64,000 nucleotides of DNA, from positions 24,373,085-24,437,084 of the forward strand of contig CM070873.1 of assembly GCA_036365515.1 (NCBI GenBank), read 5' to 3'. Positions 1 to 12,570 of the stretch are shown piece after piece. The notes beneath the pieces are model-generated. The model searched no databases. It worked only from the letters and a program-made list of their open reading frames with translations, and was not told the origin of the DNA. A program made the position numbers and the translations under genes. Numbering within the stretch: the stretch's first letter is position 1; each line of letters starts with the position of its first letter. This DNA is from Torymus aiolomorphi. Its lineage: Eukaryota; Arthropoda; Insecta; Hymenoptera; Torymidae.

Positions 1-3000
1 CAAGCGGGGCAAAACGGCTAAAAACACCTGAAAAATAACTTTAAAAAATTCTGTCTCTGGCGACTATGCGATTCCTAAAAATTTGATCACGGGAATTTCT
101 TCGAGAGCTAACGAAATACTTATAAAAAAATTGCCGAGACCAAAATCGATCCGGAACCCTTCCTTCAGGGGGATGCAAGTGGGGCAAAACGGCTAAAAAC
201 ACATGAAAAATAACTTTCAAAAATTCTGTCTCTAGCGACTATGGGATTCCTAAAAATTTGATAACGGTAATTTCTTCTAGGGCTAACGAAATACTTATAA
301 AAAAATTGCCGAGACCAAAATCGATCCGGAACCCTTCCATCAGGGGGATGCAAGCGGGGCAAAACGGCTAAAAACACATGAGAAAAATACATTTAAAAAA
401 TTCTGTCTCTAGCGACTATGCGATTCCTAAAAATTTGATCACAGGAATTTCTTCGAGAGCTAACGAAATACTTATAAAAAAATTGCCGAGACCAAAATCG
501 ATCCGGAACAATACCTTCGGGGGATGCAAGTGGGGCAAAACGGCTAAAAACACATGAAAAATACCTTTAAAAATTCTATCTCTAGCGACTATGCGATTCC
601 TAAAAATTTGATCACGGGAATTTTTTCCAGAGCTTATCAAATACTTATAAAAAATTGCCGAGTCCAAAATTGATCCGGAACCCTTCCATCAGGAGGATGC
701 AAGCGGGGCAAAACGGCTAAAAACACATGAGAAAAATACATTTAAAAAATTCTGTCTCTAGCGACTATGCGATTCCTAAAAATTTGATCACGTTAATTTC
801 TTCTAGAGCTAACGAAATACTTATTAAAAAATTGCCGAGACGAAAATCGATCCGGAACCCTTCCTTCAGGGGATGCAAACGGGGCAAAACGGCTAAAAAG
901 ACATGAAAAATACATTTAAAAAATTCTGTCTCTAGCGACTATGCGATTCCTAAAAATTTTATCACGGGAATTTCTTCAAGAGCTTACCAAATACTCATAA
1001 AAGAATTGCCGAGACCAAAATCGATCCGGAACCCTTCTTTCGGGGGATGCAATTGGGGCAAAAGGGCTAAAAAGACATGAAAAATACATATAAAAAATTC
1101 TGTCTCTAGCGACTATGCGATTCCTAAAAATTTGGTAACTGTAATTTCTTCTACAGCTAACGAAATACTTATAAAAAAATTGCCGAGACTAAAATCGATC
1201 CGGAACCCTTCCTTCAGGGGGATGCAAGCGGGGCAGAACGGCTAGAAAGACATGAAAAATAACTTTAAAAAATTCTGTCTCTAGCGACTCTGCGATTCCT
1301 AAAAATTTGATAACGGTAATTTCTTCTAGAGCTAACGAAATACTTATAAAAAAATTGCCGAGACCAAAATCGATCCGGAACCCTTCCTTCAGGGGGATGC
1401 AACCGGGGCAAAACGGCTAAAAAGGCATGAAAAATACATTTAAAAATTCTGTCTCTAGCGACTATGCGATTGCTAAAATTTTTATCACGGGAATTTCTTC
1501 AACAGCTTACGAAATACTCATAAAAGAATTCCCGAGACCAAAATGGATCCGGAACCCTTCCTTCGGGGGCTGCAAGCGGGGCAAAACGGCTAAAAAGACA
1601 TGAAAATACATATAAAAAATTCTGTCTCTAGCGACTATGCGATTCCTAAAAATTTGGTAACTGTAATTTCTTCTAGAGCTAACGAAATACTTATAAAAAA
1701 ATTGCCGAGACCAAAATCGATCCGGAACCCTTCCTTCAGGGGGATGCAAGCGGGGCAAAACGGCTAGAAAGACATGAAAAATAACTTTAAAAAATTCTGT
1801 CTCTAGTGACTCTGCGATTCCTAAAAATTTGATAACGGTAATTTCTTCTAGAGCTAACGAAATACTTATAAAAAAATTGCCGAGACCAAAATCGATCCGG
1901 AACAATACCTTTGGGGGATGCAAGTGGGGCAAAACGGCTAAAAACACATGAAAAATAACTTTCAAAAATTCTGTCTCTAGCGACTATGCGATTCCTAAAA
2001 ATTAGATAACGGTAATTTCTTCTAGAGCTAACGAAATACTTATAAAAAAATTGCCGAGACCAAAATCGATCCGGAACCCTTCCTTCAGGGGGATGCAAGT
2101 GCGGCAAAACGGCTAAAAACACATGAAAAATAACTTTCAAAAATTCTGTCTCTGGCGACTATGCGATTCCTAAAAATTTGATCACGGGAATTTCTTCGAG
2201 AGCTAACGAAATACTTATAAAAAAATTGCCGAGACCAAAATCGATCCGGAACCCTTCCTTCAGGGGGATGCAAGTGGGGCAAAACGGCTAAAAACACATG
2301 AAAAATAACTTTCAAAAATTCTGTCTCTAGCGACTATGGGATTCCTAAAAATTTGATAACGGTAATTTCTTCTAGGGCTAACGAAATACTTATAAAAAAA
2401 TTGCCGAGACCAAAATCGATCCGGAACCCTTCCATCAGGGGGATGCAAGCGGGGCAAAACGGCTAAAAACACATGAGAAAAATACATTTAAAAAATTCTG
2501 TCTCTAGCGACTATGCGATTCCTAAAAATTTGATCACAGGAATTTCTTCGAGAGCTAACGAAATACTTATAAAAAAATTGCCGAGACCAAAATCGATCCG
2601 GAACAATACCTTCGGGGGATGCAAGTGGGGCAAAACGGCTAAAAACACATGAAAAATACCTTTAAAAAATTCTATCTCTAGCGACTATGCGATTCCTAAA
2701 AATTTGATCACGGGAATTTTTTCCAGAGCTTATCAAATACTTATAAAAAAATTGCCGAGTCCAAAATTGATCCGGAACCCTTCCATCAGGAGGATGCAAG
2801 CGGGGCAAAACGGCTAAAAACACATGAGAAAAATACATTTAAAAAATTCTGTCTCTAGCGACTATGCGATTCCTAAAAATTTGATCACGTTAATTTCTTC
2901 TAGAGCTAACGAAATACTTATTAAAAAATTGCCGAGACGAAAATCGATCCGGAACCCTTCCTTCAGGGGGATGCAAACGGGGCAAAACGGCTAAAAAGAC

Positions 3001-4677
3001 ATGAAAAATACATTTAAAAAATTCTGTCTCTAGCGACTATGCGATTCCTAAAAATTTTATCACGGGAATTTCTTCAAGAGCTTACCAAATACTCATAAAA
3101 GAATTGCCGAGACCAAAATCGATCCGGAACCCTTCTTTCGGGGGATGCAATTGGGGCAAAAGGGCTAAAAAGACATGAAAAATACATATAAAAAATTCTG
3201 TCTCTAGCGACTATGCGATTCCTAAAAATTTGGTAACTGTAATTTCTTCTACAGCTAACGAAATACTTATAAAAAAATTGCCGAGACTAAAATCGATCCG
3301 GAACCCTTCCTTCAGGGGGATGCAAGCGGGGCAGAACGGCTAGAAAGACATGAAAAATAACTTTAAAAAATTCTGTCTCTAGCGACTCTGCGATTCCTAA
3401 AAATTTGATAACGGTAATTTCTTCTAGAGCTAACGAAATACTTATAAAAAAATTGCCGAGACCAAAATCGATCCGGAACCCTTCCTTCAGGGGGATGCAA
3501 CCGGGGCAAAACGGCTAAAAAGGCATGAAAAATACATTTAAAAAATTCTGTCTCTAGCGACTATGCGATTCCTAAAAATTTTATCACGGGAATTTCTTCA
3601 AGAGCTTACCAAATACTCATAAAAGAATTGCCGAGACCAAAATCGATCCGGAACCCTTCTTTCGGGGGATGCAAGCGGGGCAAAACGGCTAAAAAGACAT
3701 GAAAAATACATATAAAAAATTCTGTCTCTAGCGACTATGCGATTCCTAAAAATTTGGTAACTGTAATTTCTTCTAGAGCTAACGAAATACTTATAAAAAA
3801 ATTGCCGAGACCAAAATCGATCCGGAACCCTTCCTTCAGGGGGATGCAAGCGGGGCAAAACGGCTAGAAAGACATGAAAAATAACTTTAAAAAATTCTGT
3901 CTCTAGTGACTCTGCGATTCCTAAAAATTTGATAACGGTAATTTCTTCTAGAGCTAACGAAATACTTATAAAAAAATTGCCGAGACCAAAATCGATCCGG
4001 AACAATACCTTTGGGGGATGCAAGTGGGGCAAAACGGCTAAAAACACATGAAAAATAACTTTCAAAAATTCTGTCTCTAGCGACTATGCGATTCCTAAAA
4101 ATTAGATAACGGTAATTTCTTCTAGAGCTAACGAAATACTTATAAAAAAATTGCCGAGACCAAAATCGATCCGGAACCCTTCCTTCAGGGGGATGCAAGT
4201 GCGGCAAAACGGCTAAAAACACATGAAAAATAACTTTCAAAAATTCTGTCTCTGGCGACTATGCGATTCCTAAAAATTTGATCACGGGAATTTCTTCGAG
4301 AGCTAACGAAATACTTATAAAAAAATTGCCGAGACCAAAATCGATCCGGAACCCTTCCTTCAGGGGGATGCAAGTGCGGCAAAACGGCTAAAAACACATG
4401 AAAAATAACTTTCAAAAATTCTGTCTCTAGCGACTATGCGATTCCTAAAAATTAGATAACGGTAATTTCTTCTAGAGCTAACGAAATACTTATAAAAAAA
4501 TTGCCGAGACCAAAATCGATCCGGAACAATACCTTCGGGGGATGCAAGTGGGGTAAAACGGCTATAAACACATGAAAAATACCTTTAAAAAATTCTATCT
4601 CTAGCGACTATGCGATTCCTAAAAATTTGATCACGAGAATTTCTTCAAGAGCTTACCAAATACTCATAAAAGAATTG
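1..4677 (-). repeat. Satellite array 1, about 175-bp monomers
   Basis: A head-to-tail tandem array of about 27 monomers fills this stretch and runs off the left edge of the window. Landmarks such as TTGCCGAGACCAAAATCGAT recur about every 175 bp (for example at 131, 306 and 483). Each monomer has a conserved GC-richer part (GGGGCAAAACGGCTA, CGATCCGGAACCC) and AT-rich parts (CCTAAAAATTTGAT, ACTTATAAAAAAATTGCC). I assign the minus strand because array 2 carries the same unit as its reverse complement on the plus strand. Monomer variants differ at a few sites and are arranged in a higher-order pattern of about 2.1 kb. The array ends inside a monomer at 4677, where AGAATTG meets unrelated DNA. Open frames of 60-155 codons occur but change frame at each monomer, because 175 is not a multiple of three, so they are not genes. 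Confidence 0.97.
140..4240 (-). repeat. 12-monomer higher-order repeat, period about 2,095-2,100 bp
   Basis: Rare monomer variants recur at a fixed spacing. ATGGGATTCC with CTAGGGCTAAC is at 241-290 and again from 2336. CCAAAATTGATCC with CATCAGGAGG is at 664 and at 2761. AACAATACCTTTGGGGG is at 1901 and at 4001. The shift is 2,095-2,100 bp, which is 12 monomers of 175 bp. The two copies are almost identical over their length, with scattered single differences (AAATGGATCC near 1540 against AAATCGATCC near 3640). Similarity within the higher-order unit is lower than between the units, which is the usual sign of amplification by unequal exchange of a 12-mer block. Confidence 0.88.
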
Positions 4678-5931
4678 GGCGGGAATGTGGCACTTTCGGC
4701 CACTCGCTTTAAAACAATAACTAATCTTAATGTTATTTGTAAAACACGTTAATCACAAAAGTAAATCTTATTTTTAAGATAGAATGAAATGAACTGAAGC
4801 TATGGCAGTTTCATATTTAATACAGTTGTAATACTTTACAAATACATTGTTAATTAAAATAAAGTTATAATGGATAAAATCAAATACCAGATTACTTAAT
4901 ATCTAGTAAATATCTATACTAGTAAAAATCTTTAAATTCATTATTTTTAAATAACGTTTAATGATGATTCGTTAAGATTTCTATTATTAAAAATGACAAA
5001 CAACAGCGGCACAAGTCTGTCATGAAAGTAAGCGGGGTTACGCGACATAAAAAGAGAGATGTTAAAAGAATGTTTAAAAATTGAGAATATTAAATACTGA
5101 TATTTTATAACCATCAGAAGAATAAAGCAGTCAGATGGACAAAGAACTAAAATGATGAAAACGCCATTCTCTTTAAATAACTGAATATGACTGAGAAATA
5201 CAAGAATAAATATTTTAAAATAGTTTAAACCTTATTGAAGTAGATACCAGCAGCTTCAAAAAATAATTTAACATTTATCATTATTTTAATGTAAATAATA
5301 GTGAAAGTAAGCTTCTTCTAACACAGTACAAGTTTAACACAAATGTACTAAGTTCTTGATGAATATACTTAAAAAATATAATAATTTATTCATTAAAAAG
5401 AATAATAGTCTCTAATTTAGATTCAGATATCATACCGGAAAAGGAAGAAAAAACAAAAAGAAACTTCATTAACTTACAGGTAAGATTACAATACTATTTT
5501 AATATTTAAAATACAAAAAGTATATAAAACATATTAATTAAACTTATGAGCAATAAACCAGTTAAACATCTGCACAACCTGCCCCAAAAAAGATTTTCTA
5601 TAAAAACATCTTGTATGTAATCTGGTAAGTTCATTTTATGCTACCATTAAAATCTAAAATAAAGCGAAGATGTAAAGCTATTTTTGTACCGAAAGCACGA
5701 TTTTCGCATTTTTTTTGAACCTATTAATAGAGCCAAAAGCGACCGCTTGTCGACCAGCGGGCGGTAAAAACTGAAAAGCGCTCGCTGTTCGCCGTAGAGG
5801 GTAAAAATCGAAAAGCGCCCGCTGTCGTTTCGAATGGAGTTTTCAAGATTGTTTAAGAAAATCATCGATATTTTAAAAAAACACAAAAATCTATACTTGC
5901 GGTAAAAAAAATATGGTGTGCACCAAGGGCT

Positions 5932-6062
5932 AAGTGGGTTTTTTTGACCTCGCGTGGTTGCAGTACTCGTCTTCGGTTCGCAAACGCACTTGCCTTCGGC
6001 TCGTGCTAGCTCACCTTCGACTCATACTGCAACCCTACATTCGGTCTAAAAGACCCACCTCC
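5932..6062. repeat. Imperfect inverted repeat with TTCGG-rich loop
   Basis: The left arm GTGGGTTTTTTTGACC plus TTGCAGTACTCG faces a right arm that contains CATACTGCAACC and GGTCTAAAAGACCCACC. The middle contains three related words (CTTCGGTTCG, CTTCGGCTCG, CTTCGACTCA). The design resembles the better hairpin at 50647-50726, which also has a CTCG/TTCG-rich loop. The function is unknown. It could be a small mobile element. Confidence 0.4.
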
Positions 6063-6548
6063 ATGTTACTGCCATCGCTTGGATCGTAGAAAAACGACCA
6101 TAGGCGTCGTCGTTTGTAGGTGTTACGTTGTGACGCTTTCAATCCCCAAATGAGGGATTAAACACAAAAACTTTCGACCGAATATACAATGTACAATTCC
6201 ATACGGGAGCCATAAGGGCAACTGACATGGTGAAAGGGCTGAAGACTCCCCGGGGGTCAATGGCATACTTTTCTCTCTTAGTACCATATAATATAGAAAC
6301 CCAGAATGGATAGAGACCCACAATGAAACTATGACGAACTATAGTGGTTTTAACGACCTTCTTAGACAGTTTTGTCCATCACCAGGCTGCGGCCTACGTT
6401 GCAGACTAATATGGATTACAGGACTGATTTTCAAGGTTAAACTGAAGATACATCCAGTCTCATTTATGTACACCGCAGGCCATGAGAATAGCAGCAATAA
6501 ATAATTTAAAAAAAATATTGCACAAATAGTGAAAAGTATTATGGATTT

Positions 6549-6597
6549 GCGCGCGCGCATATACACACACATACACACACACACACATACATATATA
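6549..6597. repeat. (GC)n(CA)n microsatellite
   Basis: A short GC alternation is followed by interrupted CA/TA dinucleotides. The reading frames across it are low-complexity and not credible as protein. Confidence 0.9.
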
Positions 6598-6859
6598 CTC
6601 CGCATACTCCATTTTGGCGCCATCAGTCCCTATATGCATAGCCTCTATAATGTTATCTAGATATTGTCTGCCTGCCACCACCCGCATTATTCTACAAAAT
6701 TTTTCATATATTACGTAGGGAGTTTGAAGAAGTGAAAAGGATCAAATTTATACAAAAATATAAATATTTCTTTCACATATGTAAATTTGGCTGCCGCAAC
6801 ACAATTTTTATTAAATTCATAAAATCTCGAGATTTCTAAAATGGGGGGGGGGGTTAAGA

Positions 6860-7080
6860 ATCACAATGATCAAAAATTCCGATGGCGAAAATACCGATAG
6901 GTAATTTAACGATAGCTAAATCATCGGAATAAGGTTTTAATCGAATAGGAAAAATTCCTACGAGAAAATTACAAATGGTCAAAAGTTCCGAAAATAATTT
7001 TGACAATGTTCAAAAGTTTCGAAAATAATTTTGACAGTGATTCATAGTAACGAAAATCAAATGTCGGAAAAGTCGAATAG
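6860..7080. repeat. Degenerate AAAAGTTCCGAAAA minisatellite
   Basis: A unit of about 31 bp, of the form CAAAAGTTYCGAAAATAATTTTGACA, occurs twice in tandem at about 6977-7037. Looser relatives (AAAATTCCGATGG, GAATAGGAAAAATTCC) extend on both sides. A related pattern of TTCGGAAA words is found at 42125-42385. Confidence 0.55.
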
Positions 7081-7224
7081 TTAAAATAAAACCTATCAAC
7101 GGTTGTATCACAAATGGGTACAAATTCCGTTACAGAACGAAATTCCGAAAACTAATAAAACACTCCTTAAGAGGATGTGCAACCCTAATTTCAATATTTT
7201 TTTAAATCAACATTCAAACATTTA

Positions 7225-7471
7225 TTTGGAAAAAGACGGCTGTAAAGCGCTCCGTACACGCAAACACTATATGCAGATATTTTTCTGGAAAATTCTATTG
7301 ATATTTGCGTGAGTTATGCTCGTTTGAAAAGTAGGTCAATTGTACATTCTTACTTACCGACAGTACGGTTTTTATTTAATTCAATAAATTCTCATCTCTT
7401 TTTGGAAAAAGACGACTGTCAAGCGCTCCGTACACGCAAACACTATATGCAGATTTTTTTCTGGATAATTC
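7225..7471. repeat. 72-bp direct repeat spaced 176 bp, beside array 2
   Basis: The segments starting at 7225 and 7401 (both beginning TTTGGAAAAAGACG) agree over about 72 bp and share GCGCTCCGTACACGCAAACA. The spacing of 176 bp equals the satellite period although the sequence itself is not the satellite. The second copy runs straight into the first satellite monomer at 7471. Confidence 0.8.
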
Positions 7472-7473
7472 AC

Positions 7474-9720
7474 TTGCATCCCCCTGAAGGAAGGGTTCCG
7501 GATCGATTTTGGTCTCGGCAATTTTTTTATGAGTATTTGGTAAGCTCTAGAAGAAATTCCCGTGATAAAATTTTTAGGAATCGCATAGTCGCCAGAGACA
7601 GAATTTTTAAATGTATTTTTCATGTGTTTTTAGCCGTTTTGCCCCGCTTGCATCCCCCTGATGGAAGGGTTCCAGATCGATTTTGGTCTCGGCAATTTTT
7701 AAATAAGTATTTCGTAAGCTCTCGAAGGAATTACCGCTATAACATTTTTAGGAATCGCATATTCGCGAGAGACAGAATTTTTTAAAGTTATTTTTCATGT
7801 GTTTTTAGCCGTTTTGCCCCACTTGCATCCCCCTGAAGGAAGGGTTCCGGATCGATTTTGGTCTCGGCAATTTTTTTATAAGTATTTCGTTAGCTCTAGA
7901 AGAAATTACCGTTATCAAATTTTTAGGAATCGCATAGCCGCTAGAGGCAGAATTTTTTAAAGCTATTTTTCATGTGTTTTTAGCCGTTTTGCCCCACTTG
8001 CATCCCCCTGAAGGAAGGGTTCCGGATCGATTTTGGTCTCGGCAATTTTTTTATAAATATTTTGTTAGCTCTAGAAGAAATTACCGTTACCAAATTTTTA
8101 GGAATCGCATAGTCGCAGGAGACAGAATTTTTGAAAGTTATTTTTCATGTGTTTTTAGCCGTTTTGCCCCACTTGCATCCCCCTGAAGGAAGGGTTCCGG
8201 ATCGATTTTGGTCTCGGCAATTTTTTTGTAAGTATTTCGTTAGCTCTAGAAGAAATTACCGTTATCAAATTTTTAGGAATCGCATAGTCGCTAGAGTCAG
8301 AATTTTTTATATGTATTTTTCATGTCTTTTTAGCCGTTTTGCCCCGCTTGCATCCCCCTGAAGGAAGGGTTCCGGATCGATTTTGGTCTCGGCAATTTTT
8401 TTATAAGTATTTCGTTAGCTCTAGAAGAAATTACCGTTATCAAATTTTTAGGAATCGCATAGCCGCTAGAGGCAGAATTTTTTAAAGTTATTTTTCATGT
8501 GTTTTTAGCCGTTTTGCCCCACTTGCATCCCCCTGAAGGAAGGGTTCCGGATCGATTTTGGTCTCGGCAATTTTTTTATAAGTATTTCGTTAGCTCTAGA
8601 AGAAATTACCGTTATCAAATTTTTAGGAATCGCATAGTCGCAGGAGACAGAATTTTTTAAATGTATTTTTCATGTCTTTTTAGCCGTTTTGCCCCGCTTG
8701 CATCCCCCTGATGGAAGGGTTCCGGATCGATTTTGGTCTCGGCAATTTTTTTATGAGTATTTGGTAAGCTCTAGAAGAAATTCCCGTGATAAAATTTTTA
8801 GGAATCGCATAGTCGCCAGAGACAGAATTTTTAAATGTATTTTTCATGTGTTTTTAGCCGTTTTGCCCCGCTTGCATCCCCCTGATGGAAGGGTTCCAGA
8901 TCGATTTTGGTCTCGGCAATTTTTAAATAAGTATTTCGTAAGCTCTCGAAGGAATTACCGCTATAACATTTTTAGGAATCGCATATTCGCGAGAGACAGA
9001 ATTTTTTAAAGTTATTTTTCATGTGTTTTTAGCCGTTTTGCCCCACTTGCATCCCCCTGAAGGAAGGGTTCCGGATCGATTTTGGTCTCGGCAATTTTTT
9101 TATAAGTATTTCGTTAGCTCTAGAAGAAATTACCGTTATCAAATTTTTAGGAATCGCATAGCCGCTAGAGGCAGAATTTTTTAAAGTTATTTTTCATGTG
9201 TTTTTAGCCGTTTTGCCCCACTTGCATCCCCCTGAAGGAAGGGTTCCGGATCGATTTTGGTCTCGGCAATTTTTTTATAAGTATTTCGTTAGCTCTAGAA
9301 GAAATTACCGTTATCAAATTTTTAGGAATCGCATAGTCGCAGGAGACAGAATTTTTGAAAGTTATTTTTCATGTGTTTTTAGCCGTTTTGCCCCACTTGC
9401 ATCCCCCTGAAGGAAGGGTTCCGGATCGATTTTGGTCTCGGCAATTTTTTTGTAAGTATTTCGTTAGCTCTAGAAGAAATTACCGTTATCAAATTTTTAG
9501 GAATCGCATAGTCGCTAGAGTCAGAATTTTTTATATGTATTTTTCATGTCTTTTTAGCCGTTTTGCCCCGCTTGCATCCCCCTGAAGGAAGGGTTCCGGA
9601 TCGATTTTGGTCTCGGCAATTTTTTTATAAGTATTTCGTTAGCTCTAGAAGAAATTACCGTTATCAAATTTTTAGGAATCGCATAGCCGCTAGAGGCAGA
9701 ATTTTTTAAAGTTATTTTTC
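7474..9720 (+). repeat. 7-monomer higher-order repeat, period about 1,224 bp
   Basis: The variant monomer with GTATTTGGTAAGCTCTAG is at 7534 and 8758. The next variant with TTTAAATAAGTATTTCGTAAGC is 1,224 bp apart in the same way, and so is the TTTGTAAGTATTTCG variant (8225 and 9449). 1,224 bp is seven monomers. Confidence 0.85.
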
Positions 9721-9722
9721 AT

Positions 9723-12570
9723 GTGTTTTTAGCCGTTTTGCCCCACTTGCATCCCCCTGAAGGAAGGGTTCCGGATCGATTTTGGTCTCGGCAATTTTTT
9801 TATAAGTATTTCGTTAGCTCTAGAAGAAATTACCGTTATCAAATTTTTAGGAATCGCATAGTCGCTAGAGTCAGAATTTTTTATATGTATTTTTCATGTC
9901 TTTTTAGCCGTTTTGCCCCGCTTGCATCCCCCTGAAGGAAGGGTTCCGGATCGATTTTGGTCTCGGCAATTTTTTTATAAGTATTTCGTTAGCTCTAGAA
10001 GAAATTACCGTTATCAAATTTTTAGGAATCGCGTAGCCGCTAGAGGCAGAGTCTTTTAAAGTTATTTTTCATGTGTTTTTAGCCGTTTTGCCCCACTTGC
10101 ATCCCCCTGAAGGAAGGGTTCCGGATCGATTTTGGTCTCGGCAATTTTTTTATAAGTATTTCGTTAGCTCTAGAAGAAATTACCGTTATCAAATTTTTAG
10201 GAATCGCATAGTCGCAGGAGACAGAATTTTTTAAATGTATTTTTCATGTCTTTTTAGCCGTTTTGCCCCGCTTGCATCCCCCTGATGGAAGGGTTCCGGA
10301 TCGATTTTGGTCTCGGCAATTTTTTTATAAGTATTTCGTTAGCTCTAGAAGAAATTACCGTTATCAAATTTTTAGGAATCGCATAGTCGCTAGAGACAGA
10401 ATTTTTGAAAGTTATTTTTCATGTGTTTTTAGCCGTTTTGCCCCACTTGCATCCCCCTGAAGGAAGGGTTCCGGATCGATTTTGGTCTCGGCAATTTTTT
10501 TGTAAGTATTTCGTTAACTCTAGAAGAAATTACCGTTATCAAATTTTTAGGAATCGCATAGTCGCTAGAGTCAGAATTTTTTATATGTATTTTTCATGTC
10601 TTTTTAGCCGTTTTGCCCCGCTTGCATCCCCCTGAAGGAAGGGTTCCGGATCGATTTTGGTCTCGGCAATTTTTTTATAAGTATTTCGTTAGCTCTAGAA
10701 GAAATTACCGTTATCAAATTTTTAGGAATCGCATAGCCGCTAGAGGCAGAATTTTTTAAAGTTATTTTTCATGTGTTTTTAGCCGTTTTGCCCCACTTGC
10801 ATCCCCCTGAAGGAAGGGTTCCGGATCGATTTTGGTCTCGGCAATTTTTTTATAAGTATTTCGTTAGCTCTAGAAGAAATTACCGTTATCAAATTTTTAG
10901 GAATCGCATAGTCGCAGGAGACAGAATTTTTTTTTAATGTATTTTTCATGTCTTTTTAGCCGTTTTGCCACGCTTGCATCCCCCTGATGGAAGGGTTCCG
11001 GATCGATTTTGGTCTCGGCAATTTTTTTATAAGTATTTCGTTAGCTCTAGAAGAAATTACCGTTATCAAATTTTTAGGAATCGCATAGTCGCTAGAGACA
11101 GAATTTTTGAAAGTTATTTTTCATGTGTTTTTAGCCGTTTTGCCCCACTTGCATCCCCCTGAAGGAAGGGTTCCGGATCGATTTTGGTCTCGGCAATTTT
11201 TTTGTAAGTATTTCGTTAGCTCTAGAAGAAATTACCGTTATCAAATTTTTAGGAATCGCATAGTCGCAGGAGACAGAATTTTTTAAATGTATTTTTCATG
11301 TCTTTTTAGCCGTTTTGCCCCGCTTGCATCCCCCTGATGGAAGGGTTCCGGATCGATTTTGGTCTCGGCAATTTTTTTATAAGTATTTCGTTAGCTCTAG
11401 AAGAAATTACCGTTATCAAATTTTTAGGAATCGCATAGTCGCTAGAGACAGAATTTTTGAAAGTTATTTTTCATGTGTTTTTAGCCGTTTTGCCCCACTT
11501 GCATCCCCCTGAAGGAAGGGTTCCGGATCGATTTTGGTCTCGGCAATTTTTTTGTAAGTATTTCGTTAACTCTAGAAGAAATTACCGTTATCAAATTTTT
11601 AGGAATCGCATAGTCGCTAGAGTCAGAATTTTTTATATGTATTTTTCATGTCTTTTTAGCCGTTTTGCCCCGCTTGCATCCCCCTGAAGGAAGGGTTCCG
11701 GATCGATTTTGGTCTCGGCAATTTTTTTATAAGTATTTCGTTAGCTCTAGAAGAAATTACCGTTATCAAATTTTTAGGAATCGCATAGCCGCTAGAGGCA
11801 GAATTTTTTAAAGTTATTTTTCATGTGTTTTTAGCCGTTTTGCCCCACTTGCATCCCCCTGAAGGAAGGGTTCCGGATCGATTTTGGTCTCGGCAATTTT
11901 TTTATAAGTATTTCGTTAGCTCTAGAAGAAATTACCGTTATCAAATTTTTAGGAATCGCATAGTCGCAGGAGACAGATTTTTTTTTAATGTATTTTTCAT
12001 GTCTTTTTAGCCGTTTTGCCACGCTTGCATCCCCTGATGGAAGGGTTCCGGATCGATTTTGGTCTCGGCAATTTTTTTATAAGTATTTCGTTAGCTCTAG
12101 AAGAAATTACCGTTATCAAATTTTTAGGAATCGCATAGTCGCTAGAGACAGAATTTTTGAAAGTTATTTTTCATGTGTTTTTAGCCGTTTTGCCCCACTT
12201 GCATCCCCCTGAAGGAAGGGTTCCGGATCGATTTTGGTCTCGGCAATTTTTTTGTAAGTATTTCGTTAGCTCTAGAAGAAATTACCGTTATCAAATTTTT
12301 AGGAATCGCATAGTCGCAGGAGACAGAATTTTTTTTTAATGTATTTTTCATGTCTTTTTAGCCGTTTTGCCCCGCTTGCATCCCCCTGATGGAAGGGTTC
12401 CGGATCGATTTTGGTCTCGGCAATTTTTTTATAAGTATTTCGTTAGCTCTAGAAGAAATTACCGTTATCAAATTTTTAGGAATCGCATAGTCGCTAGAGA
12501 CAGAATTTTTGAAAGTTATTTTTCATGTGTTTTTAGCCGTTTTGCCCCACTTGCATCCCCCTGAAGGAAG
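9723..12570 (+). repeat. 6-monomer higher-order repeat, period about 1,052 bp
   Basis: The variant TTCGTTAACTCTAG lies at about 10512 and again 1,052 bp downstream. The TTTTGCCACGCTTGC variant and its expanded T-run recur at the same shift. A 3-monomer shift of about 525 bp also links 9198-9410 to 9723-9935. The higher-order unit therefore changes along the array. Confidence 0.78.

Larger units (their letters stand above)
4678..7470. other. Non-satellite spacer between two inverted satellite arrays
   Basis: This 2.8-kb stretch holds no gene that I recognise. 4678-5640 is AT-rich with no repeat relation seen. 5700-6120 is GC-richer and contains a region with inverted arms and repeated TTCGG/CTCG words. 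6120-6480 is of ordinary composition, with short open frames that match nothing I know. 6549-6597 holds a GC then CA microsatellite, and 6843-6852 a run of G. 6860-7080 carries degenerate repeats of the type AAAAGTTCCGAAAATAATTT. 7225-7470 contains two copies of a 72-bp segment. Confidence 0.7.
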
